Shown: positions 32,927 to 41,965, numbered from the stretch's first letter. The stretch: DNA of 64,000 nt from Bradyrhizobium sp. SZCCT0153 (GCF_018129995.1 NZ_JAFCKS010000004.1:434001-498000), one strand, 5' to 3'. Translations and numbers: made by a program. The notes: generated by a model from the sequence alone, not told the origin.

Positions 32927-33115
32927 TCAACGGGAAGCGGCGAGCACCGCGCTGCCTGCGATATGCGGCCTTCCGAGCGCTGCTTCGATCGTAGCCGGCT
33001 TGGCATACACATGAACACACAGTGTGAATGCAGTGACCGAGATGGCAGCGAGCAGCGCCACAATCACGATTTTGCGGTGGGTCGCGCGATCCGCATGGTG
33101 AATTGAATGGCTCAT
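32927..33115 (-). CDS. Small membrane or secreted protein, 62 residues
   Basis: ATG 33115 follows GGAGGGG by 5 bases. The product begins MSHSIHHADRATHRK, then has one hydrophobic segment (IVIVALLAAISVTAFTLCV), which is either a signal anchor or an export signal. The MSHSIH...ADR..H.KIV wording is familiar from many small Bradyrhizobium proteins. Function unknown. Confidence 0.65.
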   Translation of the reverse strand: MSHSIHHADRATHRKIVIVALLAAISVTAFTLCVHVYAKPATIEAALGRPHIAGSAVLAASR

Positions 33116-33360
33116 CAAGGCCCCTCCGTGCCCACCTGGGCACGATCAACCAGAACCTGGCGGCTTGGATATTGCGCTGCTTATCTTAGGGAGACTTACC
33201 TAGGTGGTTTGACGGAGGCGTACGGACCACATGGCACGGGCGGCGGAGTCCCTGCTGTCTTGTGCGGTGCACCGCAAAACGAAGTCTTTGACTTGGGGCA
33301 ATGAAACGCCATCGTGGTGTGCGACGTTTGAGATCGAGGCGTCAGACAAGGAGTGAAGCG

Positions 33361-33813
33361 ATGAGCATCTGGAAGACAGGAGCTGCCTGTGCACTGGCAA
33401 TAACCGTGACGGTCGGCCAATTGGAGCAGGCCGCGGCGGCGCCGATGCCGACCAATATCGAAACCATGAAGACGATGGTTCCCAACGACGCTACGCAGGT
33501 GCATTGGCGCGGCGGCGGCTGGGGATTGGGCATCGGTGGTCTCGCGGCCGGCGCGATCATCGGCGGCGCTATCGCGAGCGGCGGCTATTACGGCGGCGGC
33601 CCGTATTACGGCGGCTATGGATATCCGGGCTACGGTTATGGTTATGCGCCAGCCTACTATGGCGGCGGTCCATATTATGGTGGCTACGCGCAGCCTTACG
33701 TCTATCCCCGGTATTACGGCTACCGTCGATATTACCGGCCTTACTATGGTCCGCGTTATGGATACTACAGGCCCTACGGTGGCTATCATCGATACTACCG
33801 TCGCCATTGGTGA
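33361..33813 (+). CDS. Exported Gly/Tyr-rich repeat protein
   Basis: A 150-residue protein; ATG 33361 follows AAGGAGTG. A signal peptide ends near AAAAPMP. A short spacer and a Gly-rich hydrophobic stretch (GLGIGGLAAGAIIGGAIASG) lead into about 75 residues made almost only of Gly, Tyr, Pro and Arg. That region includes two near-identical blocks of the form YYGGGPYYGGY, and a Tyr/Arg-rich end. It is probably periplasmic or surface-located. Function unknown; such tyrosine-rich tails can drive aggregation or cross-linking. Confidence 0.75.
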   Translation: MSIWKTGAACALAITVTVGQLEQAAAAPMPTNIETMKTMVPNDATQVHWRGGGWGLGIGGLAAGAIIGGAIASGGYYGGGPYYGGYGYPGYGYGYAPAYYGGGPYYGGYAQPYVYPRYYGYRRYYRPYYGPRYGYYRPYGGYHRYYRRHW

Positions 33814-34175
33814 ACTCGCGAGCCCGGTAGACGAAGACCCGGTAGACCAAGAGATGCCTGAACCTGATCATGCTTGAATCGGGTTTGGTCAGAACAGGGT
33901 TTGGTATGCCTGAACAGGTAGGCGCGGCGCCAATTGTATCATCCGGTTGCACGTCGGGCTTGCCGGCCATTCGGCAAGCCCGTTGATTTGTCATAGGCAG
34001 GCTCCTTTGACGCGAACGCACGCAGTGCGCAGCGGCTGCGCCGGCTCGCACGCGGGTGCTTCATAAACAGTAACAATGTGTGATGGCACCACCGGCCGGG
34101 CCCTGCCGCGGCTTGGAACCTCGTGGAACAGCGGAACGTTTGTAGCGCGGGGCAGGGTTAACGGGGAGCGGTGCC
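33814..34175. other. Intergenic region without recognised genes
   Basis: The stretch contains short imperfect direct repeats (CCCGGTAGACGAAG/CCCGGTAGACCAAG near 33824-33850, and GGGTTTGGT twice near 33880-33905). No convincing frame, RNA gene or terminator is seen. Confidence 0.5.
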
Positions 34176-34487
34176 GTGCGAGCGCAGCCGACGCTATTGT
34201 TTTGTCTAGCTACCTTCTTGCTTTCAGCTTTTTCTGTCGCCCACGCTGAAAGCGGGCTTGCCTCCTATTACGGATACGGAAAGGCCGGAAAAGGCGAACT
34301 GACCTGCGCTCACCGGACGCGGCCCTTCGGCAGCATGCTGCGGGTGTCGTATGGTAGCCGCTCGATTCAGTGCCGCGTCAACGATCGCGGCCCCTTCATC
34401 CGCGGTCGCATCGTCGATCTCTCGGTGCCGGCCGCCAGAGCGCTTGGCATGATGAGCGCCGGCGTGGTGCGGGTCTCGGTGGAATAG
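34176..34487 (+). CDS. Short RlpA-like double-psi beta-barrel protein
   Basis: A 103-residue exported protein starting at GTG 34176 after GGGGAG. A signal peptide ends near SVAHAES. The barrel follows at once: ASYYGYGKAGKGELTCAHRT, then VNDRGPFIRGRIVDLSVPAARALGM. Unlike the protein at 19593-20117 it has no lipobox, so it is probably soluble in the periplasm. It contains two cysteines (near residues 44 and 66) that could pair. Confidence 0.8.
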   Translation: MRAQPTLLFCLATFLLSAFSVAHAESGLASYYGYGKAGKGELTCAHRTRPFGSMLRVSYGSRSIQCRVNDRGPFIRGRIVDLSVPAARALGMMSAGVVRVSVE

Positions 34488-34535
34488 ACCTGCCGGCGCG
34501 CTATAGTGCTGCCCAAGGTGTGGGTGAGGGGCGCT

Positions 34536-35705
34536 ATGGCCAGGATCAGGGTGGGACTCGTCGGCTGCGGCTTCGTGTCGGAGCTGCATATGTATGCGTT
34601 CCGGCGCGTCTACGGCGTGGATGTCGAGGTCGCGGCGGTCGCCGCGCGCGGGGACCACGTCGTCGAATTCGCCGCCCGCCATCAGATCCCGCGCGTCTAC
34701 CGCAGCTTTGCCGAACTGATCGCCGACCGCGAACTCGACGTGATCGATATCTGCACGCCGCCCAATCTCCATGCCGGGATGATCGTCGCCAGCATGCAGG
34801 CCGGCAAGCACGTGATCTGTGAAAAGCCCTTTGCCGGCTATTTCGGCCGTCAGGGCGACAAACAGCCGATCGGCAAGCACGTCCCGAAGGCGCAGATGTA
34901 CGAACGCGTGCTGGAGGAGATGGACGCGACCCGCGCCGCGATCGAACGTACCGGCAGGCTTTTCATGTATGCCGAGGACTGGATCTACGCGCCCGCGGTG
35001 ACCAAGACCGCGGAAATCATCAAGGCCACCAAGGACAAGATCCTGTTCATGAAAGGCGAGGAGAGTCATTCCGGCTCGCATGCGGCGCATGCCGCGCAAT
35101 GGGCGATGACCGGCGGCGGATCGCTGATCCGGATGGGGTGCCATCCGCTCTCCGCCGTGCTCTATCTGAAGCAGGTCGAGGCCAGAGCGCGCGGCGAAAC
35201 CATCCATGTTGCCAGCGTCACCGGCGATGTCGGCAACGTCACGGCCGTCCTCAAGCCGGAGGAGCGCACCTACATCAAGGCCAATCCCGTCGACGTCGAG
35301 GACTGGGGCACGCTCACCGCGACCTTCTCCGACGGCACCAAGGCCACCGTGTTCTCCGGCGACATGATCATGGGCGGCGTGCGCAACCTGATCGAGACCT
35401 ACACCTCCGGCGGCTCGCTGTTCGCCAACATCACGCCGAACACGCATCTGATGAGCTACCAGACCTCCGAGGAGAAGCTCGCCTCCGTCTACATCACCGA
35501 GAAGGTCGACCGCAAAACCGGCTGGCAATATGTCTGCCTGGAGGAGGAATGGACCCGCGGCTATCTCCAGGAGATCCAGGATTTCATGGAGTGTGCCGCG
35601 ACGGGCCGGCAGCCGCTGTCGGACCTCGCGCTGGCCTACGAGACGATCAAGGTGAACTACGCCGGCTATTGGGCGGCGGAGGAGGGACGGCGGGTGGTGC
35701 TGTAG
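34536..35705 (+). CDS. Gfo/Idh/MocA-family NAD(P)-dependent oxidoreductase
   Basis: A 389-residue cytoplasmic enzyme; ATG 34536 opens straight into the Rossmann motif VGLVGCGFVSELH. The family motif CEKPFAGY is present, with Lys in EKP as catalytic residue, followed by an extended loop (GRQGDKQPIGKHVPKAQ) before the second domain. Members oxidise or reduce sugars, inositols and related compounds. The substrate is unknown. The convergent neighbour is an orphan amino-acid-type binding protein. Confidence 0.85.
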   Translation: MARIRVGLVGCGFVSELHMYAFRRVYGVDVEVAAVAARGDHVVEFAARHQIPRVYRSFAELIADRELDVIDICTPPNLHAGMIVASMQAGKHVICEKPFAGYFGRQGDKQPIGKHVPKAQMYERVLEEMDATRAAIERTGRLFMYAEDWIYAPAVTKTAEIIKATKDKILFMKGEESHSGSHAAHAAQWAMTGGGSLIRMGCHPLSAVLYLKQVEARARGETIHVASVTGDVGNVTAVLKPEERTYIKANPVDVEDWGTLTATFSDGTKATVFSGDMIMGGVRNLIETYTSGGSLFANITPNTHLMSYQTSEEKLASVYITEKVDRKTGWQYVCLEEEWTRGYLQEIQDFMECAATGRQPLSDLALAYETIKVNYAGYWAAEEGRRVVL

Positions 35706-35749
35706 GGCGTGGCGAGTGGGTAGAACTATCGCCGCAGCGGGACTGCTCC

Positions 35750-35771
35750 CTCTCCCCGCAAGCGGGGAGAG
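35750..35771. terminator. Hairpin between convergent genes
   Basis: CTCTCCCCGC (35750-35759) and GCGGGGAGAG (35762-35771) are perfect inverted repeats. It lies between the stops at 35705 (plus strand) and 35788 (minus strand), so it could end both transcripts. No T-run is present on either side, and this wording also occurs as a dispersed repeat. Confidence 0.5.
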
Positions 35772-35787
35772 GCGCAGAACGATAGTC

Positions 35788-37098
35788 TCACGTCCCGTAA
35801 GTCGATCCCTTCGGCAGCGGAAACACCGGGTCCCGCGTCCTGATGTTGGTCGGCCACACCACGGAGATGTGCTCGCCGGCATTCTGCATCACCACGGGCG
35901 TCGAGCGCTCGTTCTGGCCGGAGAGCGGCGTGCCCGGCGGGAAGAATTTCACGCCATAGCCTTGGATGGTGCCGCCGGCGGGAATGTCGACGTCGAGCGC
36001 GGCCTTGCGGATGGCCTCGGGCTCGAAGCCGCCGTACTTTTCCTTGGCGACCGGCAGCACGTTGTTGAGCAGCACCCAGGTCTGGTTGAAGCCCATCGAG
36101 CAGTGCGGCGGTACGTCGGTCGCGCCGGTCTTGGCCTGGTAGCGCGAGACCATGATCTTGGTCAGATCGCCGATGCCCGGCGCAAGCTTGGCGGGATCGA
36201 GCAATTGTGCCGGCACCGGATCGATGTTGCAGAAATTGTCGATGTCGGCGCCGAAGGTCGCGCGCAGCTTGTCGAGCTGGCTGTAGCCGGCGCCGGCGCC
36301 GAACAGCATCTTGAAGCGCAGGCCGCTCTCGCGGGCCTGGCGCAGGAACAGCGTGATGTCCGGATTGTAGCCGGCATGCGAGATCACATCGGCCTTGGCG
36401 CGCTTGATTTTTGTAACCAGCACCGACAAATCGGGGGCCGAAGCCGAATAGCCCTCTTTCAGCACGACCTGAAGTCCGGCCTCCTTGGCATAGGCCTCGT
36501 CCGCGGCGGCGACGCCAACACCGTAAGGGCCGTCCTCGTGGATCAACGCGATCTTGACGTCCTTTGGCTCCATGCCGAGCTTCGCCTTGGCGTGCTCGTT
36601 CATGAAGCCGGCAAAGGCCTGGCCATACTGGTCCGAATGGATCTGCGCGCGAAACACATATTGCAGGTTCTTGTCCTTGAACACGGCGGTCGAGACCGCG
36701 GTCGTGATCCAGAGGATCTTCTTCTGCTGCTCGACCTTCGCCGCCATCGGCACCGCATGCGCGCTCGAATAGACGCCGTTGATGATGTCGATCTTTTCCT
36801 GGCTGATCAGCCGCTCGGCCTCGTTGATCGCCACGTCCGCCTTGCTCTGCGAATCCGCCGCGACCGGCACGATCTTGGTCTTGCCGCCGATGCCGCCCTT
36901 CTCGTTGACGAGGTCGATGGCGATCTGCGCGCCGACCGAGGAAGCGACCGAACCGCCGGCGGCGAACGGGCCGGTCAAATCGTAGATCAGGCCAATGCGC
37001 AGATTCTCGGCTTGCGCCTGGGCCCGTGTCCAATCCAGGCTGAGTGCGGCGGCGGCAGCCGCCGAGCTCTTCAGCAGCTGCCTGCGTGAAGTCGGCAT
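35788..37098 (-). CDS. Orphan ABC substrate-binding protein, branched-chain amino acid (HAAT) family
   Basis: A 436-residue periplasmic receptor with an RR-containing leader (TSRRQLLKSSAAAAAALSL), which suggests Tat export. It shows the Leu/Ile/Val-binding fold (LRIGLIYDLTGPFAAGGS) and strongly resembles the receptor at 7483-8793 throughout, for example KEGYSASAPDLSVLVTKIKR and YNPDITLFLRQARESGLRF. It has no permease of its own nearby in matching orientation apart from the cluster at 38573-41857, whose receptors are of a different subtype. Confidence 0.88.
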   Translation of the reverse strand: MPTSRRQLLKSSAAAAAALSLDWTRAQAQAENLRIGLIYDLTGPFAAGGSVASSVGAQIAIDLVNEKGGIGGKTKIVPVAADSQSKADVAINEAERLISQEKIDIINGVYSSAHAVPMAAKVEQQKKILWITTAVSTAVFKDKNLQYVFRAQIHSDQYGQAFAGFMNEHAKAKLGMEPKDVKIALIHEDGPYGVGVAAADEAYAKEAGLQVVLKEGYSASAPDLSVLVTKIKRAKADVISHAGYNPDITLFLRQARESGLRFKMLFGAGAGYSQLDKLRATFGADIDNFCNIDPVPAQLLDPAKLAPGIGDLTKIMVSRYQAKTGATDVPPHCSMGFNQTWVLLNNVLPVAKEKYGGFEPEAIRKAALDVDIPAGGTIQGYGVKFFPPGTPLSGQNERSTPVVMQNAGEHISVVWPTNIRTRDPVFPLPKGSTYGT

Positions 37099-37238
37099 TC
37101 TATCCTCCCTCGAAACCGTCTTATGATCTGGTCTTGTTATTTTTTTTCGAAGTATGGCGAGCGGGACCGCGGAAAGTCAACATCGCCCAAGGTCGATACG
37201 CTCCGGCCGCGGCACACAACGCACCTGCGAAAGGCAAA

Positions 37239-37274
37239 GCAAAAGCCCACCGCTCCCTGCGGAGCGATGGGCTT
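37239..37274 (-). terminator. Rho-independent terminator of the binding-protein gene
   Basis: AAGCCCA (37243-37249) pairs with TGGGCTT (37268-37274), and inner CGCTCC pairs with GGAGCG around CTGC. On the minus strand the stem runs into TTTTG. It lies 20 bases past the stop of the gene at 37294-38532. Confidence 0.85.
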
Positions 37275-37293
37275 GATGCTGGCGAAAGCCGAT

Positions 37294-38532
37294 TTACTGC
37301 GACAGCTTCACGAAGGCCGGAAACTTCAGCTTCCCTTCGGCGATTTTCTCCGGCCACACCACGACCTGCTTGCCGTCCTGCCATTGGAAGACCAGGCCGG
37401 ACACGGTTGTGGGGCCGGACTTGATGCCATGGGTGAACTCGTCATCCTTGCCATAAAACTGGATGCGGCCAATCGTGCCCTCGAAATCGGTCTTCTCGAG
37501 CTCGGTGACCATCTTGTCGGGATCGGTCGAGCCTGCGCGCTTGATGGCTTCCGTAATGAAATAGACCTCGTCATAGGCGGTATAGCCGGTATAGGCCGGC
37601 GGCGCGCCGAACTTGGCCTTGTAGGCGGCTGCGAACGGTTTGGTCTTGGAGGTCACGGCGACGTCGGGCGTCGCGACGGCGAGCGACGGCACGCCGTCGG
37701 CGGCGCCATTGGTGTCCTTCCAGAAGGTCGGGCTCAGCGCCTGCGCGCTGATTCCGAACATCGGGACCGGCACCTGCTGGTTCTTCCACTGCACCGTCGG
37801 CTGTACGCCGACATGCGAGATGCCGGTCACGATCACATCAGGCTTCTTGCCCTCGATGTTGTTGAAGATCGGCGTGAAGTCGGTGGTGTCGGGCGAGAAG
37901 CGCACGTGCTCGACGACTTTCAGGCCCGCCTTGGGCAGGCAGGCCTCGTAGCCGACGTCGAGCGGTTTGGTCCAGGCGGCGTCCTCGCTCATGATCGCGA
38001 CGGTCTTGAATTTGAGCTTGTCAACGAGGAGATCCTTGGCGGCGTCGCAGACGAGCTGGGCCTGGGCAGCCGAGGTCAGATAGCCGTGGAAGGTGTATTT
38101 GTTCTTCTCGTAGTCGTTGTGGATCGCCTTGGTGATCTCGTTCGAGGCGGCGCCGGGGGTGATCAGCGGCATCTTCAGCCGCGCCGCCCAGGGCTCGAGC
38201 GCCAGCACGACCTCGCTGATGTAGCTCGCGATCACCGCCGACACCTTGTCCTCGCTGACGGCACGCTGGAACGCGCGCACGGAGTCCGCCGAGGAGCTCT
38301 TGTTGTCGTAGGTCACGATCTCGATCTTGCGGCCGAGGATGCCGCCCTTGGCGTTGATCTCGTCAGCGGCGATCTGGGCGCCGCCCGGCGTCGCGGCACC
38401 GGCGATCGATTGCACCTCGGCGATGACGCCGATCTTGATCGGATCGTTCGACTGCGCGTAGGCGGGAGCAGCGAGGCACAGCGCCAGCGCGGAGGCGAGG
38501 AGGAAGCTGCTCATATTCGTCGATGGTCGCAT
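37294..38532 (-). CDS. ABC substrate-binding protein, branched-chain amino acid type (receptor A)
   Basis: A 412-residue periplasmic receptor. ATG 38532 precedes a signal peptide ending near PAYAQSN; upstream codons are ignored. The Peripla_BP_6 fold starts IKIGVIAEVQSIAGAATPGG. It is a close paralogue of the receptor at 41966-43207: long stretches such as VIASYISEVVLALEPWA and MSEDAAWTKPLDVGYE are shared. It is last in the cluster, after the fused ATPase, and has its own terminator. The ligand is unknown. Confidence 0.9.
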   Translation of the reverse strand: MRPSTNMSSFLLASALALCLAAPAYAQSNDPIKIGVIAEVQSIAGAATPGGAQIAADEINAKGGILGRKIEIVTYDNKSSSADSVRAFQRAVSEDKVSAVIASYISEVVLALEPWAARLKMPLITPGAASNEITKAIHNDYEKNKYTFHGYLTSAAQAQLVCDAAKDLLVDKLKFKTVAIMSEDAAWTKPLDVGYEACLPKAGLKVVEHVRFSPDTTDFTPIFNNIEGKKPDVIVTGISHVGVQPTVQWKNQQVPVPMFGISAQALSPTFWKDTNGAADGVPSLAVATPDVAVTSKTKPFAAAYKAKFGAPPAYTGYTAYDEVYFITEAIKRAGSTDPDKMVTELEKTDFEGTIGRIQFYGKDDEFTHGIKSGPTTVSGLVFQWQDGKQVVVWPEKIAEGKLKFPAFVKLSQ

Positions 38533-38572
38533 GGTCGTTTCCCTTTCGTTTGTTCTTGTTGATGCTTGCGCG

Positions 38573-40057
38573 CTACAGAAAATCGGCGCCGGCTTCCGCG
38601 GCGAAGCGGCCGGGATCGCCCTCCCAGACGACCCGGGCATGCTCCAGCACATAGACGCGGTCGGCATGCGGAAGCGCGAAGGTCACGTTCTGCTCGCCGA
38701 GCAGCACCGTGATCGAGGTGGTCTGCCGCAGCTTCGTCAGCGCCTTGGACAATTGTTCGAGGATGACGGGGGCGAGGCCCAGCGTCGGCTCGTCCAGGAT
38801 CAGGATCTGCGGCTGCATCATCAGCGCGCGGCCGATCGCGAGCATCTGCTGCTCGCCGCCGGAGAGCGTCTGCGCCATCTGGCCCTGGCGTTCCTTCAGG
38901 ATCGGGAACAGCTCGAACAACCAGGCGAGCTGCTTTGCGCGGGCCTCGTCGGCCAGATGCTGGCCGCCGAGATCGAGATTTTCCCGCACGCTCATCTCGC
39001 CGAACAGCTCGCGCGATTCCGGACATTGCACGAGACCGCTGCGTGCGATCCTGGCCGGGCTGGTGCCGCGCAGCCTGTCGCCGCCGCGCACGATCTCTCC
39101 GCTATAGGGCAGGAAGCCGGAGATGGTGTTGAACAGCGTGGTCTTGCCGGCGCCGTTGAGGCCGACGATCGAGACGAACTCGCCCTCGTGGACGTGGATA
39201 GAGACGTTCTCCAGCGCCTGCGCCTTGCCGTAGAATACGCTGACATTCTCGACCTGGAGCAGCGGCACCTTGTCCTTGAAGCTGGTCTCGGGCCGCGCAT
39301 GGGTCTCGATGGCGCCGCCGAGATAGACCCGCCGCACGGTCTCGTTCTTCATGACGTCCTCGGCCTTGCCGGTGACGATCTCCTCGCCGAGATACATCGC
39401 GAGCACGCGGTCGACGAGCGCGGCGACGCTCTTGACGTTGTGGTCGACCAGCATCACCGCACGGCCCTCGTCGCGAAAGCTGCGGATCAGGTCGGAGAAG
39501 ATTTCGACCTCGGCCCGCGTCAGCCCGGCGAAGGGCTCGTCCACCAGCACGACTTTTGGATCGCGCGCGATGGCCTTGGCGAGTTCCAGCCGGCGCAAAT
39601 CCGCGAATGGCAGCGTCGGCGGGCGGCGGTGCATGACGGCGCCGAGGCCGACGCGGTCGGCGATCCATTTGGCGCGCTCGATCAGCGCCTTGTCCGGGAA
39701 CAGCATGAACAGGCTGTCCGGCAACAGCGCCACCATGATGTTCTCCAGCACCGTCTGCCGGTTCAGCGGACGCGAGTGCTGGAACACCATGCCAAAGCCC
39801 TTGCGCGCGATCTTGTGCGCGGGCAGGCCGGCGACGTTCTCGCCTTCGAAGATCACCTCGCCCGCGGTCGGGCGCTCGATGCCCATCACGCTTTTCATCG
39901 CGGTCGACTTGCCCGAGCCGTTCGGCCCGATCAGGCCGAAGATCTCGCCGCCGTTGACCTCGAAGCCGAGGTTCTTCACCGCCGTGAGACCGCCGAAGCG
40001 CTTGGTCAGACCGCGGACTTCGAGCACGGCCCGGTTTGAAAGCCTCATATCCATCAC
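38573..40057 (-). CDS. Fused LivG-LivF ABC ATPase
   Basis: A 494-residue protein with two complete ATPase domains in one chain. Domain 1 (residues about 10-245) is LivG-like: Walker A GPNGSGKS, GMVFQHSRPLNRQTVLENI, a degenerate signature LPFADLRRLELAKA, Walker B VVLVDEPFAGL. Domain 2 (about 265-490) is LivF-like: Walker A GLNGAGKT, CPESRELFGEMSVRENL, signature LSGGEQQMLAIGRAL, Walker B ILILDEPTLGL. A linker of about 20 residues joins them. Normally these are separate proteins, as in the cluster at 8809-10283. Its start overlaps the stop of the LivM gene. Confidence 0.93.
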   Translation of the reverse strand: MMDMRLSNRAVLEVRGLTKRFGGLTAVKNLGFEVNGGEIFGLIGPNGSGKSTAMKSVMGIERPTAGEVIFEGENVAGLPAHKIARKGFGMVFQHSRPLNRQTVLENIMVALLPDSLFMLFPDKALIERAKWIADRVGLGAVMHRRPPTLPFADLRRLELAKAIARDPKVVLVDEPFAGLTRAEVEIFSDLIRSFRDEGRAVMLVDHNVKSVAALVDRVLAMYLGEEIVTGKAEDVMKNETVRRVYLGGAIETHARPETSFKDKVPLLQVENVSVFYGKAQALENVSIHVHEGEFVSIVGLNGAGKTTLFNTISGFLPYSGEIVRGGDRLRGTSPARIARSGLVQCPESRELFGEMSVRENLDLGGQHLADEARAKQLAWLFELFPILKERQGQMAQTLSGGEQQMLAIGRALMMQPQILILDEPTLGLAPVILEQLSKALTKLRQTTSITVLLGEQNVTFALPHADRVYVLEHARVVWEGDPGRFAAEAGADFL

Positions 40058-40980
40058 GAACGAGCCTCGCGCGAGAGGGCCGCTCCGAGGAAGCCGCCGG
40101 GAAAGAACAGCACGACGAGCAGGGCGACCGCCGAGACGATGAAGGTCGCAAGCTCCCCGGTCGGCCGCAGGAATTCGCCGGCGACGATCAGGAAGATCGC
40201 GCCCAGCGCAGCGCCAAGCACGGTGCGCCGGCCGCCGAGCACGGCCGAGACGATGACGTTGACGCCGACCGCGACGTCGACCACGGTGCCGACCGAGGCG
40301 GTGCCGAAATAGAACACCAGCAGCGCGCCCGAGAGCCCGGAGAAGAACGCGCTGACGATGAAGGCGGCGAGCTTGTGCTTGACGATGTTGAAGCCGAGCG
40401 CGCCGGCCTGCACCGGATCCTGGCCGCTGGCCTGGAGCACGAGGCCGATCGGCGATTGCGACAGCCCGTAGAGGATCGCGGCCGAGATCGTCATGAAGCC
40501 GAGCGCGATCCAGTAATTGGCGCCGGCGTTGATGGTGATGACGTCGGGGATGGTCAGCCCGATCTCGCCGCCGGTCAGATCGGCGAACACCACGATGAAG
40601 TTCTGCAGCATCAGCACCGCGACCAGCGTGGTCAGGCCGAAATAGGGTCCGCGCACCCGAAGCGCCGGCAAGGCCAGCACGAGACCGGCGATGACGGAGG
40701 CAAGCGCGCCGAGTACGATGCAGAGATAGACCGACCAGCCGAACTGGGCATTCAGGATGCCGGCGGTGTAGGCGCCGACGCCGATCAGGAAGGTCGGGCC
40801 GAAATTGACCTCGCCGGCGAAGCCGAACAGCAGGTCCCAGGCCATCGCGAACACGCCGAAATAGAACGCCACGGTGAGCAGGCCCAGCACGTAGCCGGAG
40901 ACGTAGAGCGGCAGCGTCGCCGCGACGACGACGAGCGCGAGCGAGATGAAGAACAGGCGTGAGGTGAAAAAGCTGGACAT
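40054..40980 (-). CDS. ABC transporter permease, LivM type
   Basis: A 308-residue inner-membrane protein with the LivM hallmark FAGEVNFGPTFLIGVGAYTAG and, near the end, GGRRTVLGAALGAIFLIVAGEFLR. The start follows the LivH stop by 1 base and its stop overlaps the start of the fused ATPase gene (ATGA). It forms the channel with the LivH protein. Confidence 0.92.
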   Translation of the reverse strand: MSSFFTSRLFFISLALVVVAATLPLYVSGYVLGLLTVAFYFGVFAMAWDLLFGFAGEVNFGPTFLIGVGAYTAGILNAQFGWSVYLCIVLGALASVIAGLVLALPALRVRGPYFGLTTLVAVLMLQNFIVVFADLTGGEIGLTIPDVITINAGANYWIALGFMTISAAILYGLSQSPIGLVLQASGQDPVQAGALGFNIVKHKLAAFIVSAFFSGLSGALLVFYFGTASVGTVVDVAVGVNVIVSAVLGGRRTVLGAALGAIFLIVAGEFLRPTGELATFIVSAVALLVVLFFPGGFLGAALSREARS

Positions 40981-40981
40981 C

Positions 40982-41857
40982 TCAGCGCCTCCCCAGAAGG
41001 CCCTGGGGCCGGATGTACATCACGAACACGAGCAGCAGCAGCGCCGGAATGGTGCGGTAGGCCGGCGAGACCAGATAGGCCGTCAGCGTTTCGAGATAGC
41101 CGACCACGAAGGCCGCGATCAGCGAGCCTGAGACGCTGCCGAGGCCGCCGAGCACCACGATCGAGAACGCGCTCGCCGTCAGTGGTCCGACACTGTAGGA
41201 GCTGACGCCGAGGAACATGCCGAGCAGCACGCCGGCGATGCCGGCGAGGATGCCGTAGATTCCCCACACCACGATGTAGATGTTGGTGAGCTCGAGCCCG
41301 AGGAGGGTGACGCCGCGCGGGTTCATCGACGCCGCCAGCACAGCCTTGCCGGTGCGGGTGCGGTTCACCAGCAGCCACAGCAGCGCGATGACGAGGCAGC
41401 ACACGATCGCGGTGAAGATCTCGTTCTTCGGCGTGCGCACGCCGAGGATCTCGACGACGCCCTCGACGATCGGCAGCACGGTTTTGGCGTTATTGGTGAA
41501 GAAATAGGCGATCAGCTCCTGGATCATGATGCCCCAGAGCAGCGTTCCCGTCAGAACGAAGATCTCCTTCTCCTCATTGGGGATGCGCCGGGAATCCTGG
41601 ATGGGCTTCACCACCGCGAAATAGGTGGCGAAGGCGGTGAGGAGAGCGACACCGACGCCGATCAGCGCGCCGGCATAGGTGCCGACATTCAGCACGCTGG
41701 CGGCGGCCCAGGCCGCCACCGCTGCCGCCACCATGATGGCGCCGTGGGAGAGGTTGAGCACGCCGGAGACGCCGAAGATGAGCGTGAAGCCGGTGGCACC
41801 GAGAGCATAGAGGGCGCTGATGGCAAAGCCATCGATCAAAATCTGGAAAGCTCGCAT
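40982..41857 (-). CDS. ABC transporter permease, LivH type
   Basis: A 291-residue inner-membrane protein; ATG 41857 opens into MRAFQILIDGFAISALYALG. The hallmarks LIFGVSGVLNLSHGAIMV and VLGGLGSVSGSLIAAFVVGYLE, and the end FVMYIRPQGLLGRR, identify LivH. It follows the receptor B gene after a 108-base gap containing a strong hairpin. Confidence 0.92.
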   Translation of the reverse strand: MRAFQILIDGFAISALYALGATGFTLIFGVSGVLNLSHGAIMVAAAVAAWAAASVLNVGTYAGALIGVGVALLTAFATYFAVVKPIQDSRRIPNEEKEIFVLTGTLLWGIMIQELIAYFFTNNAKTVLPIVEGVVEILGVRTPKNEIFTAIVCCLVIALLWLLVNRTRTGKAVLAASMNPRGVTLLGLELTNIYIVVWGIYGILAGIAGVLLGMFLGVSSYSVGPLTASAFSIVVLGGLGSVSGSLIAAFVVGYLETLTAYLVSPAYRTIPALLLLVFVMYIRPQGLLGRR

Positions 41858-41928
41858 TGATGATTGGCCGCGTGGCAGCTCGGGCTGCCGCTTTGAGGAA
41901 AGGTGCTGCGGGGACGCCGCAAGTGGAA

Positions 41929-41953
41929 GCTCCCGGGAGGTGATCCCGGGAGC
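41929..41953 (-). promoter_or_regulatory. Perfect hairpin between receptor and permease genes
   Basis: GCTCCCGGGA (41929-41938) and TCCCGGGAGC (41944-41953) form a 10-bp stem with a 5-base loop. It lies 13 bases past the stop of receptor B and ahead of LivH, with no T-run. A hairpin in this spot usually stabilises the receptor mRNA or partly terminates, giving more receptor than permease; that is inference. Confidence 0.6.
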
Positions 41954-41965
41954 ATGTCCTGCCAA

